A DNA stretch of 36,460 nt from Meiothermus sp. (GTDB taxonomy: Bacteria; Deinococcota; Deinococci; Deinococcales; Thermaceae), in assembly GCF_025056915.1 (NCBI RefSeq), contig NZ_JANWVH010000023.1:1-36460 (forward strand). Direction: 5' to 3'. A program made the position numbers and the translations under genes. Shown here piece after piece: positions 8,934 through 18,080 of the stretch (positions are counted from its first letter, which is position 1; each line of letters opens with the position of its first letter). Under the pieces are notes generated by a model. That model was not told the DNA's origin. It ran no database searches and saw nothing but the letters and a program-made list of their open reading frames with translations.

Positions 8934-11291
8934 TTGGACGAGGAAGCCGTGACCCGCGACGAACTCAAAGCCCGCCTGCTGCGCCCCCTGGAGCGCGAAC
9001 TTGCCGACGGAGCCCACGACCGGGTGGTGGCCGGAGGCCTGGAAAAACTGCTGGAAAACCTGGGCCAGCCCTTCCCCGAGGTGGGACGGGTGCTGGCGGG
9101 CTACCGCCAGATGGAGGTGGAGGTTCGCAAGGCGCGGCTTGAAGAGGCCATCCAACTCCTGGGCGGAAAAAGCCTGGCCCAGGGGCCAGGGGATAAGGGC
9201 CAAAGCCCTCAGAACCCGGCCCCTTCCCCCTCCCCTCTGCATCTCGACACCCCCCTCGAGGCTTTGAACCTGGGGCCCGGTAGCAAGAAAAAGCTGGCCG
9301 AGCTGGGCCTCCGGGCGGTGCGCGACCTGCTGCACCACTACCCCCGCCGCTACGAAGACCGCCGCACCCTGCAGGGCGTGCGCGAAGTGGAGGACGGGGC
9401 CAAGGCCACCCTGGTCGGCAAGGTGCTGAGCCGGGAGCTGGTCAAGACCCCCAGGAAGGGGCTGCAACTGGTGCAGGTACGCTTTATGGACGCCTGGGGC
9501 TGGAAGTTCACCGGCGTCTGGTTCAACCAGCCCTGGGTGCTCAAGCAAATGCCCGAGGGGGCCAGCCTGGTGCTCTCGGGGCGGGTGCAGAAGCGGGGGG
9601 GGCTGGTCTCGCTTCTGGTGGAATACTTCGAGGACGAAGGGGGTGAGTCGCTTTCCACCGGGCGCATCGTGCCGGTCTATCCGGCCAAGGAGGGCATCGG
9701 GCAGGCCTTCTTGCGCCGGGCTGTCTGGCGGGCCTTGGAGGCTTTGGGGGAGATGCCCGACCCCCTACAGCCCTACCGAAACCAAGTCGCGCCGGCCAGG
9801 CTCCCCCTGGGCGAGGCCCTGCGCCAGGCCCACTTCCCCGATTCGGAGGCCAGGCTCGAGCAGGCCCTCGAGCGGCTCAAGTTCGACGAGTTCTTGCTCC
9901 TGGAGCTCAAGGTGATGATTCAGTCGGGCGGCTCGGCCCTTTTGGGGCGGATGTTCCGGGTTACGCCCGAGATGGTCGAGCGTTTCCGCACCGCGCTTCC
10001 TTTTACCCTTACCGGGGCCCAGGAGCGGGTGCTGGGCGAGATACTGGCCGACATGCAGTCCGAGCGGCAGATGGCCCGGCTGGTGCAGGGGGACGTGGGC
10101 TCGGGCAAGACCGCGGTGGCCGCCGCCGCCCTCTACATAGCCGCCCAGAACGGCGCCCAGGGGGCCCTGATGGCCCCCACCGAGATTCTGGCCAAGCAGC
10201 ACTTCGACAACCTGACCCGCTACCTCTACCCCTTAGGGGTTTCGCTGGATTTGCTGGTGGGCTCCATGAGCGCGAGCGAAAAGCGGGCCGTCCAGGAGCG
10301 GCTCAAAAGCGGCCAGACCCAGGTGGTGGTGGGCACCCATGCCCTCATCCAGGACGGGGTGGCGTTTCACGACCTGGGCTTGGCGGTGATAGACGAAGAA
10401 CACCGCTTTGGGGTACTCCAGCGCCGGCGGCTTTTGGGCCAGCGGCCCGATGTGCTGGTGATGTCGGCCACCCCCATTCCACGCTCGCTGGCCCTCACCC
10501 TGTACGGCGACCTCGAGGTCTCCCAGATTGACGAGCTGCCCCCAGGTCGCACCCCCGTGCAAACCAAAATCCTCACCCAGAAAACCCGCACCCAGGCCTA
10601 TGCCTTTGCCCGGCAGGAAATCCAGAAAGGCCACCAGGTCTTCGTGGTTACCCCCATGATTGAAGAGGGCGAGTCGGAGGCCACCGCCGAGCTGGCCGCG
10701 GCCACCCGGCTGCGCGAGGAGTTGGAGCGGCTTCTGCCCGATGTGCGCATTGACCTGCTCCACGGCAGGATGAAGCCCGACGAAAAAGACGCCGTGATGG
10801 AGCGCTTCAAGCAGCGGGCCTTCGACCTATTGGTCTCGACCACGGTGATCGAGGTGGGGGTGGACATCCCCCAGGCCACCCTGATGATCATCGAAAACGC
10901 CGAGCGCTTCGGGCTGGCCCAGCTCCATCAGTTGCGCGGGCGGGTGGGGCGGGGGGGGCTGGAGTCTTACTGCATCCTAATTGCCGGCGAGACCTCCAAG
11001 CGCACCCTGCAACGCCTGCGGGTGATTGAGGCCTCCACCGACGGCTTTTACATCGCCGAGCAGGACCTCAAGCTGCGCGGCCCTGGCGAACTGCGAGGGC
11101 TGCGGCAGTCGGGGATGCCTGACCTGCGGCTAGGCGACCTGGCCTCCGACCAGCAGATTATCGAAGAGAGCCGGGCCCTGGCCAAGGCCATCCTGGAAGC
11201 CGACCCTTACCTGAACCACCCCGAACATGCTCTCCTGAAGCGCGAACTTCAGGCCAGGGCCGAGGCCATTGGCTTCCGTGAGGTCATTTGA
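8934..11291 (+). CDS. recG: ATP-dependent DNA helicase RecG (GTG 8949 is an alternative start)
   Basis: LVQGDVGSGKTAVAAAALYIA, DEEHRFGVLQRRRL, VMSATPIPRSLALTLYGDL, LHGRMKPDEKDAVMERF, QLRGRVGRGGLESYCIL. Confidence 0.96.
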   Translation: MDEEAVTRDELKARLLRPLERELADGAHDRVVAGGLEKLLENLGQPFPEVGRVLAGYRQMEVEVRKARLEEAIQLLGGKSLAQGPGDKGQSPQNPAPSPSPLHLDTPLEALNLGPGSKKKLAELGLRAVRDLLHHYPRRYEDRRTLQGVREVEDGAKATLVGKVLSRELVKTPRKGLQLVQVRFMDAWGWKFTGVWFNQPWVLKQMPEGASLVLSGRVQKRGGLVSLLVEYFEDEGGESLSTGRIVPVYPAKEGIGQAFLRRAVWRALEALGEMPDPLQPYRNQVAPARLPLGEALRQAHFPDSEARLEQALERLKFDEFLLLELKVMIQSGGSALLGRMFRVTPEMVERFRTALPFTLTGAQERVLGEILADMQSERQMARLVQGDVGSGKTAVAAAALYIAAQNGAQGALMAPTEILAKQHFDNLTRYLYPLGVSLDLLVGSMSASEKRAVQERLKSGQTQVVVGTHALIQDGVAFHDLGLAVIDEEHRFGVLQRRRLLGQRPDVLVMSATPIPRSLALTLYGDLEVSQIDELPPGRTPVQTKILTQKTRTQAYAFARQEIQKGHQVFVVTPMIEEGESEATAELAAATRLREELERLLPDVRIDLLHGRMKPDEKDAVMERFKQRAFDLLVSTTVIEVGVDIPQATLMIIENAERFGLAQLHQLRGRVGRGGLESYCILIAGETSKRTLQRLRVIEASTDGFYIAEQDLKLRGPGELRGLRQSGMPDLRLGDLASDQQIIEESRALAKAILEADPYLNHPEHALLKRELQARAEAIGFREVI

Positions 11292-11535
11292 CACGCGTTT
11301 GCCCACAATGCGGCCCGACAGGGGCAGCTCGAGGTTTCCACAAAACCCAAAACCTTGCCCAGGCGCTTCTCCTTGGCCAACTCCAGGTCACTCCCGCCTC
11401 CCCCAGCCAGACCCCACCGCAACTGCGGGGGAGTAGGTGGTAGGGGGTCGGTCTCAAGTACATCCGTTCGCAAGGTGTTCAAGCGAGGTTCGTATGAACC
11501 CGTCGTCCAACCAAACTGCGGTAGCATAGGGCCAT

Positions 11536-11781
11536 ATGACCTGGGTGTGGGGGGTGGCGCTATTGGGGCTTCTGTTGTTGGGGGTCGGGGTTTACTGCTG
11601 GGGCCGATGGGGCCAGGCCAGCCCCCGTCCGTCCTCGGATACCCGCAATTCCCAACCGCACAACCCATCGGTGTTTGTGGACATGGACGACAAACCGCCC
11701 ATGGAAATTGACTTCGAGGCGGGCATTCGGGCCAATCAACGGGCGCTCTCGAAGAATCCGAACAAAGACGATGCCCCTTGA
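11536..11781 (+). CDS. Small single-pass membrane protein, hypothetical
   Basis: MTWVWGVALLGLLLLGVGVYCWGRWG TM segment plus acidic tail; TAGCAT box 8 nt before ATG. Confidence 0.6.
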   Translation: MTWVWGVALLGLLLLGVGVYCWGRWGQASPRPSSDTRNSQPHNPSVFVDMDDKPPMEIDFEAGIRANQRALSKNPNKDDAP

Positions 11782-11838
11782 GGCTTTGTCATCGCCTTAC
11801 TGACCCCACGCTGACCAATGGGGTTCATGCTTTAGAGC

Positions 11839-11949
11839 GTGGAGGGTTTGCTGGCCTTGCTTTTGCTGCTGGTGGTGGCTCTGCCGGTGCTGGCGCTGGT
11901 CTGGAGGGGGATTCTGGAAAACTGCCCGGCGGATGAGGTGCTGGACTGA
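11839..11949 (+). CDS. Candidate 36-aa transmembrane miniprotein (GTG start)
   Basis: VEGLLALLLLLVVALPVLALVWRGILENCPADEVLD; one hydrophobic helix with polar tail. Not in the supplied ORF track (too short). Confidence 0.35.
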   Translation: MEGLLALLLLLVVALPVLALVWRGILENCPADEVLD

Positions 11950-11982
11950 ACTGCTCCTGGCCGGACAATCCCCCAGGCCAAG

Positions 11983-12987
11983 TTAGCCTTTCCACGCGGC
12001 AGCAATGGCGTTCCCAACCGCCCGCCGCAACTCCAGAATGCCGGTCTCCCGGTGACGGCTGGGGTGTACCCGGTGGGTCAGCAGAGCCCAGGCGTAACCT
12101 CGCTCAAAATCCATCCAGACACCGGTTCCGGTAAAGCCGGTGTGGCCCAGGGTCGCCCGGCTGCACAGGCTCCCGCCGCTGAAGGCAGGCTGGGGGATGA
12201 GCCAGCCCAGGGCCCGCTCGGCGTGCTGCGGTCGGCGCATCTCGGCCAGGGCGGCTGGAGAAAGCACCTCGCCTTTCATCAACCGGTGCACGTAGGCCAG
12301 CACCCCCTTCAGGCTGCCAAAAAGCCCCGCGTGGCCCGTAGCGCCCCCCAGGGCAAAGCAGTTTTCGTCGTGGACTTCGCCCTGCATGGTGCGCCCGCGC
12401 CAGGGGTCTTGCTCGGTGGCGGCGCAGTCCTCGGGGCGGGTGGGGTTGAAGCAAAAACCTTCCGGAAGGGAAAAACTTGCCAGATTCTGGCCCCGGACAC
12501 GCTCGAGCACCAACCCCAGCAGGATGTACCCGATGTCCGAGTAGAGGTGCGTACCCACCGGCCCCACTTCCCAGCGGTGCTGCAAGACCCGCTGCTTGAG
12601 GGTGTGGCTTTCACCCCCCCAGGTGTAGATGGCCTCCCAGGCCGGCAGGCCCGAGACGTGGGTGAGCAGCTCGCGCAGGGTACGGCGCGGCAACTCACTG
12701 CCTTGCATCCAGGCCAGCTCGGGCAAAAAGCGCGAGAGCGGGTCGTCCAGGTCGGCCAGACCTTCCTCGACCAGGTAAAGAATCTGGGGCACGGTAAAAA
12801 GCACCTTGGTCAGGCTGGCCAGGTCAAAAAGCGTCTCGGGCTCGACCACACCTGGTTTTTGCAGATTCTTCACGCCCGCACAAAACATTTCCGTGAACCC
12901 GTCCAGGCGCACCACCCCCAGGGCAGCTCCGGGAATCCGGCCTGTTTCCACGGCCCCTCTGACAAGTTGTGTGGCCTGCTCGAGCAT
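11983..12987 (-). CDS. Serine hydrolase, beta-lactamase class C family
   Basis: LFDLASLTKVLFTVP (SxxK), YSDIGYILLGLVLE (YxN-like region), LGHTGFTGTG. Confidence 0.92.
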   Translation of the reverse strand: MLEQATQLVRGAVETGRIPGAALGVVRLDGFTEMFCAGVKNLQKPGVVEPETLFDLASLTKVLFTVPQILYLVEEGLADLDDPLSRFLPELAWMQGSELPRRTLRELLTHVSGLPAWEAIYTWGGESHTLKQRVLQHRWEVGPVGTHLYSDIGYILLGLVLERVRGQNLASFSLPEGFCFNPTRPEDCAATEQDPWRGRTMQGEVHDENCFALGGATGHAGLFGSLKGVLAYVHRLMKGEVLSPAALAEMRRPQHAERALGWLIPQPAFSGGSLCSRATLGHTGFTGTGVWMDFERGYAWALLTHRVHPSRHRETGILELRRAVGNAIAAAWKG

Positions 12988-13127
12988 CGCCTTCAGTCTA
13001 TCTCTTCCCAGAAACCCGCCACCGGGCTTTTCCGGGGCCCACTTTTGAGGAAGGGCATCGAGGAACAACGCCAGCACCGGGCCGCCCCCAAACCCAAGGG
13101 CAAGGACCCTTGCCGTATGCTAAAGGT

Positions 13128-13691
13128 GTGACGCTCAGCAACACCTGGCCCCGCCACGGGAAGGTTACCCTCAAACCCTTCACCGAAGCCCTCACCGAGA
13201 CCGAGTGGCGGCGGTTTTACGACTGCTTCCGCGACCCCGAGATTGCCGAGTGGAACGGCAGTCGCCCGCTCAAAATGCCCCTGTGGCTCTTCAAGCGGGT
13301 GGTGATGGGTGAGGTCAGCCGGGGCGACCGAATGGGGTTTGGGATTCTGGACGAAAAAGGCGAGTGGCTGGGCACGGTGGAGCTCTACGAAATGACCCGC
13401 AGCGAGGCCACGCTGGGCATCCTGATTGGGGCCAAAAACCGCTGGGGGCAGGGCTATGGCACCGACGCGGTCAAGGCGGTGCTGGAATATGCCTTCTGCA
13501 CCCTGCGGCTGCAAAAGGTCAAGCTGCGCACCTACAGGCACAACCTTCGCGCCCAACGGGCCTTCGAAAAAGCGGGTTTTCGGCATGTGCCCACCCCTCC
13601 GGCCCCCACCCCCCGCTTCAACTTTGGCCTGGCCCCCAGGGCCGAGTTTGTGCCGATGGAAATTACCAAGGAAGACTGGGAGTGCTTTTGA
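13128..13691 (+). CDS. GNAT N-acetyltransferase, RimJ/RimL-like
   Basis: GTG start VTLSNTWPRHGKVTLKPF...; LGILIGAKNRWGQGYGTDAVKAVLEYAFCTLRLQKVKLRTYRHNLRAQRAFEKAGF. Confidence 0.9.
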   Translation: MTLSNTWPRHGKVTLKPFTEALTETEWRRFYDCFRDPEIAEWNGSRPLKMPLWLFKRVVMGEVSRGDRMGFGILDEKGEWLGTVELYEMTRSEATLGILIGAKNRWGQGYGTDAVKAVLEYAFCTLRLQKVKLRTYRHNLRAQRAFEKAGFRHVPTPPAPTPRFNFGLAPRAEFVPMEITKEDWECF

Positions 13692-13712
13692 GCCGTCCGG
13701 TCGGATGCCAAC

Positions 13713-14813
13713 CTACGCCGAGGAGCGCAGCCAGAGCTCTCCTGCCGGCGCCAGGGTCAGGCCGGGTTTTGGCGCCGGGTCGCCCCGGAGCGGCTCGAGG
13801 TGCCTGAAGAGCGACAAAGCTATGCCCAGCACCATCTGGGCGAAGTGCATCCCCAAGCAGATGCGCTCCCCCCCGCCAAAAGGCAGGTAGCCCCAGGCCG
13901 GGATGCGCCCCTGGAAGCGTGAGGGGTCGAAGGTCAGGGGTCGCGCCCACAGGTCGGGGTGACGGTGGGTCAGGTAGGGGCTGTACAGGGCCAGGGCCCC
14001 CTGGGGGATGAAGTGGCCCTCGAGCATAAGCCCCCTCGCCACCCTTCGGCTCCCAATAAACCCCGGCGGGTAGAGGCGCAGGGTTTCCTTGATGAGGAAC
14101 GGGTGGCCTGCCGGGTGGTGCCAGGCCGGGTAGCAGGCCGCGTGCCACAGCGCCCAGGCCAGGGTGTGGGCGGTGGTGTCGTAGCCCGCCGCCAGCCCAA
14201 TCAGCACCTCTTCGGCGGGCAGATGGGCGGCCAGACCCAAGCCAGCGGCCTGAAGTTCGGCAATGCGCCGCCGAACCCGCGCAAACAGGAGCGGGCGCGG
14301 CAGCAGGGGGGCCGGAAAGGGCTGCTTGAGGGGGGCCAGGAAGTGGGCCAGCTCAGCCCTGGGAAACCGCCCTTCAAAGTAGGCCAGGTTCAGGCTCCGC
14401 TGGGCTACCTGGGAGGCCCAGGCGTTGGCCTCAAAATCGCCTGAGGGCCTGATTTCCTCCAAAGCCGCGCGGATGCGCCCCTCCAGGCCCGCCAGGGCCT
14501 TGGCGTGGAAGTGGGGGTTCAGTTCCTGGCGCTGGGGCCGGTGCGCCGGGGCGTCGGTGGTGATGATGCCGCCGTTCAGGTAGGGCGTCAGGCTGGAGAA
14601 ACTGCCTCTGGAGCGAAAGGTTTGCAGGTCGGAAAGCAGCCTTTTGTTCCATTCGGGGCTGTAGCCCACCACAGCCCTGCGGCCCAGGCCCAGGCCAAAC
14701 ACCGGCCCCAAAGCCGCGCCTTCTTCCAGTAGGGCCAACGGCTCGGCAGCCCATCGGGGCAGGTGGGCGAAACTGCCCCAGGGGTAGCCTTTAGGCTGGG
14801 GCAAAGCTCTCAC
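13713..14813 (-). CDS. Cytochrome P450 (putative carotenoid beta-ring hydroxylase)
   Basis: I-helix AAGYDTTAHTLAWALW, ExxR in KETLRLYPP, heme loop FGGGERICLGMHFA; 4-nt overlap with upstream carotenoid gene. CYP175-like by context. Confidence 0.92.
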   Translation of the reverse strand: MRALPQPKGYPWGSFAHLPRWAAEPLALLEEGAALGPVFGLGLGRRAVVGYSPEWNKRLLSDLQTFRSRGSFSSLTPYLNGGIITTDAPAHRPQRQELNPHFHAKALAGLEGRIRAALEEIRPSGDFEANAWASQVAQRSLNLAYFEGRFPRAELAHFLAPLKQPFPAPLLPRPLLFARVRRRIAELQAAGLGLAAHLPAEEVLIGLAAGYDTTAHTLAWALWHAACYPAWHHPAGHPFLIKETLRLYPPGFIGSRRVARGLMLEGHFIPQGALALYSPYLTHRHPDLWARPLTFDPSRFQGRIPAWGYLPFGGGERICLGMHFAQMVLGIALSLFRHLEPLRGDPAPKPGLTLAPAGELWLRSSA

Positions 14814-16180
14814 AAAGGCCCTCCCTTAAGGCGCGAGCGCCTCTCCAAAAGCCAGCCCGCCCCGTTCCACCCCGAGAGCAAAGCGAGCGGCACCCCCCCG
14901 CCCGGGTGTACGGTGCCGCCCACCTGGGCCAGGTTCCGTAGACCCGCCACCGCCCAGCCAGGGCGCAGGGCCCCCAGCAGCCCGTGGGGGGCCCGCCCGT
15001 ACAGCGCGCCCCGGTAGGCCGTGCGGCTGTAATCCAGCGGGCTCAGGGCCCGCCAGGTGGCGATGGGCAGGGGGTGTCGCACTGCAAGTTGGCCCAGCAG
15101 GTGCTGGGCGTAAGCCTGGCTTTCGGTGGGGCCTGGCGTCCGACCCCCCTCCAGGGGCAAACTCGGCGCGTTGACCAGCAAAAAGGCGGCCTCGCCGTCG
15201 GTATGCAGGTACAGGGTGGGGTCTTGGGGCCAGCGCCCTGCGGCAATTTGGTTCCACTCGGCCCGGTAGTCCGCCGAAAAGTACAGGTGATGCCCCAGCG
15301 GCACGGCCTCGGAAAGCCTTATCAGCACGGCAAACCCCGACACCCCCAGGGCGTAGGCAGGCTGCGGCAGACCCAGCCAGTCCAGGGTAAAGTGCCGGTC
15401 GGCTGCCGATACGTAGAGGTCGGCGCTGTGCCAGCCGGCCTCGGTCTCCAAAGCCCCCACCCGCCCCGGCAGGCGTTGCAGGCGGCGCACCTTCTGTCCG
15501 AACACAAACCCCACCCCCTGCCCTCTCGCCAGCTCGTACAGGCGCAGGGCCAGCGCCCGCATCCCCCCCGGCAGGTGAAACACGCCCAGCCCCAGCTCCA
15601 CCCAGGCAATGTTGTGCAGCACCGCCGGGGCCCAGTAGGGGTTGGCGCCTAAGTAGGTGGCAAAGCGCAGGAAAAAGGGCGTCAGGTAGGGGCCCGAGGC
15701 CACCAGGGCCGAGAGGGGTTGCAGCGGGTGGGCTTTTAACCCTTCGCGCAGGCCGTACTGAAGGAGCCGGGCCGAAGTGGGCGGCGGGCCGAAGATGAAG
15801 GTATCGCGGGCCCCTTCGTACAGCGTCCTGGCCTCGAGCAGCAAACGCCGGTAGTCGCGGGCCTCCTGGGCCGAAAGCTGGGCTAAGGTGGCCTCTAACT
15901 CGAGCTCGGGGGCAAAGACCCGCCCATCCGGCCAGACGTAGCGGGTGAGGGGGGAAACCGGCTTTAGCCCAGGTAAATCCTGCCCGAAGGCGCCCAGAAT
16001 CTGGCGGGGAATTTCGGGCAGGGTGAGCACCGTGGGGCCGGTGGGCACCCCTTCCCAGCCGATGGCCTTGCCCCCGGGCTGGTCGAGTTGCTCGATGACC
16101 GTGACCTCGAGCCCCGCCTTGCACAACCGCAGGGCCGCCGCCAGCCCGGCAAAGCCCGCCCCTATCACAATGGCCTTCAT
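14810..16180 (-). CDS. CrtI/CrtD-like FAD-dependent carotenoid desaturase
   Basis: MKAIVIGAGFAGLAAALRLCKAGLEVTVIEQLDQPGGKA; C-terminal VAGLRNLAQVGGTVHPGGGVPLALLSG. Exact substrate not determinable. Confidence 0.85.
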   Translation of the reverse strand: MKAIVIGAGFAGLAAALRLCKAGLEVTVIEQLDQPGGKAIGWEGVPTGPTVLTLPEIPRQILGAFGQDLPGLKPVSPLTRYVWPDGRVFAPELELEATLAQLSAQEARDYRRLLLEARTLYEGARDTFIFGPPPTSARLLQYGLREGLKAHPLQPLSALVASGPYLTPFFLRFATYLGANPYWAPAVLHNIAWVELGLGVFHLPGGMRALALRLYELARGQGVGFVFGQKVRRLQRLPGRVGALETEAGWHSADLYVSAADRHFTLDWLGLPQPAYALGVSGFAVLIRLSEAVPLGHHLYFSADYRAEWNQIAAGRWPQDPTLYLHTDGEAAFLLVNAPSLPLEGGRTPGPTESQAYAQHLLGQLAVRHPLPIATWRALSPLDYSRTAYRGALYGRAPHGLLGALRPGWAVAGLRNLAQVGGTVHPGGGVPLALLSGWNGAGWLLERRSRLKGGPL

Positions 16181-17253
16181 CGGCTATATTCTCGCCCTTT
16201 CCAGGTGTAGGTTCTTTGCCCAGAGCGCAAATAGATGGGCGTGCTGAAGAGCGGGGCCAGCGGCACCAGCAACACCTCCCAAGCCTCACGCCCGGTCTTG
16301 AGGGAGAGCAAAAACCGCTCCAGTAGCCCGAGCCCGCCCACCCAGAGCCAGGCCGGCTCGAGCAGGGCCAGAGGCCAGCAGAGGGTATAGGCCGTCAGGT
16401 GGCCCAGGTAGGAAAGCGCCAGGATCATCCGGCTTTTCCCGTGGAACTCAATCAGGTTCTTGCCCAGCCCCTCGGCCATCTCCTGGAAGCTCCGATACAT
16501 CCGCACCGCCACCAGGCCGCCCCCCAGGGCCAGGGCCAGGCGTTCGCCCGCAGCTTTGGTCTTCTGGGCCAGGCGCACGTCCTCGAGCACCTCCCCCCGC
16601 ACCGCAGCATGCCCCCCCGAGGCCAGGTAGGTCTGACGGGTAAAGGCCATCACCTGCCCGTTGGCCGCCGCCGCCGAGGGAAAGGGTGTGGCCACCAGCG
16701 GATAGGGCAGGTAGCACAGGAGCACATCATCAATCAAGGGCAGCAGCACCCGCTCGGCCAGGCTGAGGGTCATCTGGTGCGGATACACCGAGACCAGCCC
16801 GGCTTGCTCCCGCTCCATCCGGGCCAGCACCGCCCGCACCCCGTGCTTCTGCCAGTACACGTCGGCGTCGGTAAAGAGGAGCACCTCGCCCTGGGCGGCC
16901 TGGGCCAGCTGGTGGCAGGCCCAGGTCTTGCCCATCCAGCCCTCGGGCTTGGGCAGCCCCGGCAGGAGCCGCACCCGCGCATCCTGGCGGCTGAAGGCCT
17001 CGACCACCTCCGCTGTGCCGTCGGTGGAGTGGTCGTCCAGCACCAGAATCTCCTGCACCCCTTGTATAAGCATCCCCGGCAGGGTCTCGCGCAGGTTGTG
17101 GGCCTCGTTGCGGGCGGGCACCAAGAGCGAGACCGTGGGGCGCTTCCCCTGCAACTGTTCCCGCCGCAACACCGGAAAAAGCCCCAGGTTGAGGAGCAAA
17201 ATGCCCAGTTTCAGGCCCAACCAGGCCAGCGTCGCATACAAAAGAAAGAGCAT
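16177..17253 (-). CDS. Family 2 glycosyltransferase (CruG-like by context)
   Basis: VSLLVPARNEAHNLRETLPGML..EILVLDDHSTDGTAEVVEAF, FTDADVYW, C-terminal TM segments; ATGA overlap with next gene. Confidence 0.87.
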   Translation of the reverse strand: MLFLLYATLAWLGLKLGILLLNLGLFPVLRREQLQGKRPTVSLLVPARNEAHNLRETLPGMLIQGVQEILVLDDHSTDGTAEVVEAFSRQDARVRLLPGLPKPEGWMGKTWACHQLAQAAQGEVLLFTDADVYWQKHGVRAVLARMEREQAGLVSVYPHQMTLSLAERVLLPLIDDVLLCYLPYPLVATPFPSAAAANGQVMAFTRQTYLASGGHAAVRGEVLEDVRLAQKTKAAGERLALALGGGLVAVRMYRSFQEMAEGLGKNLIEFHGKSRMILALSYLGHLTAYTLCWPLALLEPAWLWVGGLGLLERFLLSLKTGREAWEVLLVPLAPLFSTPIYLRSGQRTYTWKGREYSR

Positions 17254-17289
17254 AGGGTCAAGCGCCAGTCATCCACCGGCCTTCCGCAT

Positions 17290-17958
17290 TCAGCATCTAT
17301 CGGTCAGTTTACCCAGTGCCGCGCCCCAGCCCGCCATGCGTTCGTGGGTGCTTTTGCGCCCGGCCAGGCAGAGCTCGAAGCCTGGCAGCGGCTCCTCAGC
17401 AGGGGCGGTGCGAATCTGCGCCTCGAGTTCGGCCAGCATTGCTTCCAGCCGCTCGCGCAGCAGAGGCAAATCGGGCCCCAGAGGCTCGCCAAACACCAGG
17501 TAGGCCTCGGCAAACTCGTGCCCGCGCAGGGCCACCCTCGAGGCCACCGGCACCACCGGCACCCCCGCCTTTTCGGCGAACCAGACCCCCCCTTTGTTCA
17601 GCTCGCCCAAGGCCCCCGGAGGCCGCAGCTCCCCTTCGGGAAAAACGATCAGCACCTCGCCCCGCTCCAAAGCCCGCAGAGCCTCGCGGGGCCGGACCGC
17701 CGAAACCGTGTCGAGGTGGCGAAAAAAGGCGAACTCCCGCAAGCGGCGCTCCCCCACCACAATTTTGAAAGGCCGCCGGGCGCTCCAAAACAAAACCGGC
17801 AGCAGATAGCTATCCCACCAGGAATGGTGGTTGCCCGCCAGCACAAAAGCCCCCTCCGGCAACGCGCCCCGCACCCAAACCCCCCGCAGGCCCCGCCTCA
17901 CCGTTTGCCGGAACAAGGCCCGAAACAAAGCGGTCAGCAATCGTTCCCAGGGTCGCAT
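17290..17958 (-). CDS. PlsC-like acyltransferase (putative carotenoid-glycoside acyltransferase)
   Basis: LAGNHHSWWDSYLLPVLF (NHxxxxD motif), VFPEGELRPPG. Confidence 0.87.
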   Translation of the reverse strand: MRPWERLLTALFRALFRQTVRRGLRGVWVRGALPEGAFVLAGNHHSWWDSYLLPVLFWSARRPFKIVVGERRLREFAFFRHLDTVSAVRPREALRALERGEVLIVFPEGELRPPGALGELNKGGVWFAEKAGVPVVPVASRVALRGHEFAEAYLVFGEPLGPDLPLLRERLEAMLAELEAQIRTAPAEEPLPGFELCLAGRKSTHERMAGWGAALGKLTDRC

Positions 17959-18080
17959 GTTGGTTACACCCTACCAGGCCGCGCCGCCCGAGGTCGAGGG
18001 GTGGGGCCCGAAAAGTTGCAGGTCACATTGCTTTCGGCCTTCCGCGTTCGAGGGCGGGCACGGTCGGTTCTGCCTTGGGG

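Noticed and set aside
11487-11500. GGTTCGTATGAACC as a LexA-type site
   Set aside because: Only a partial match to Gram-positive LexA boxes and no SOS gene adjacent.
11249-11668. 139-aa minus-strand ORF after recG
   Set aside because: Overlaps recG end and the small TM gene; composition (GGGGS, PTPPP) looks like noise; kept only as a weak relic hypothesis.
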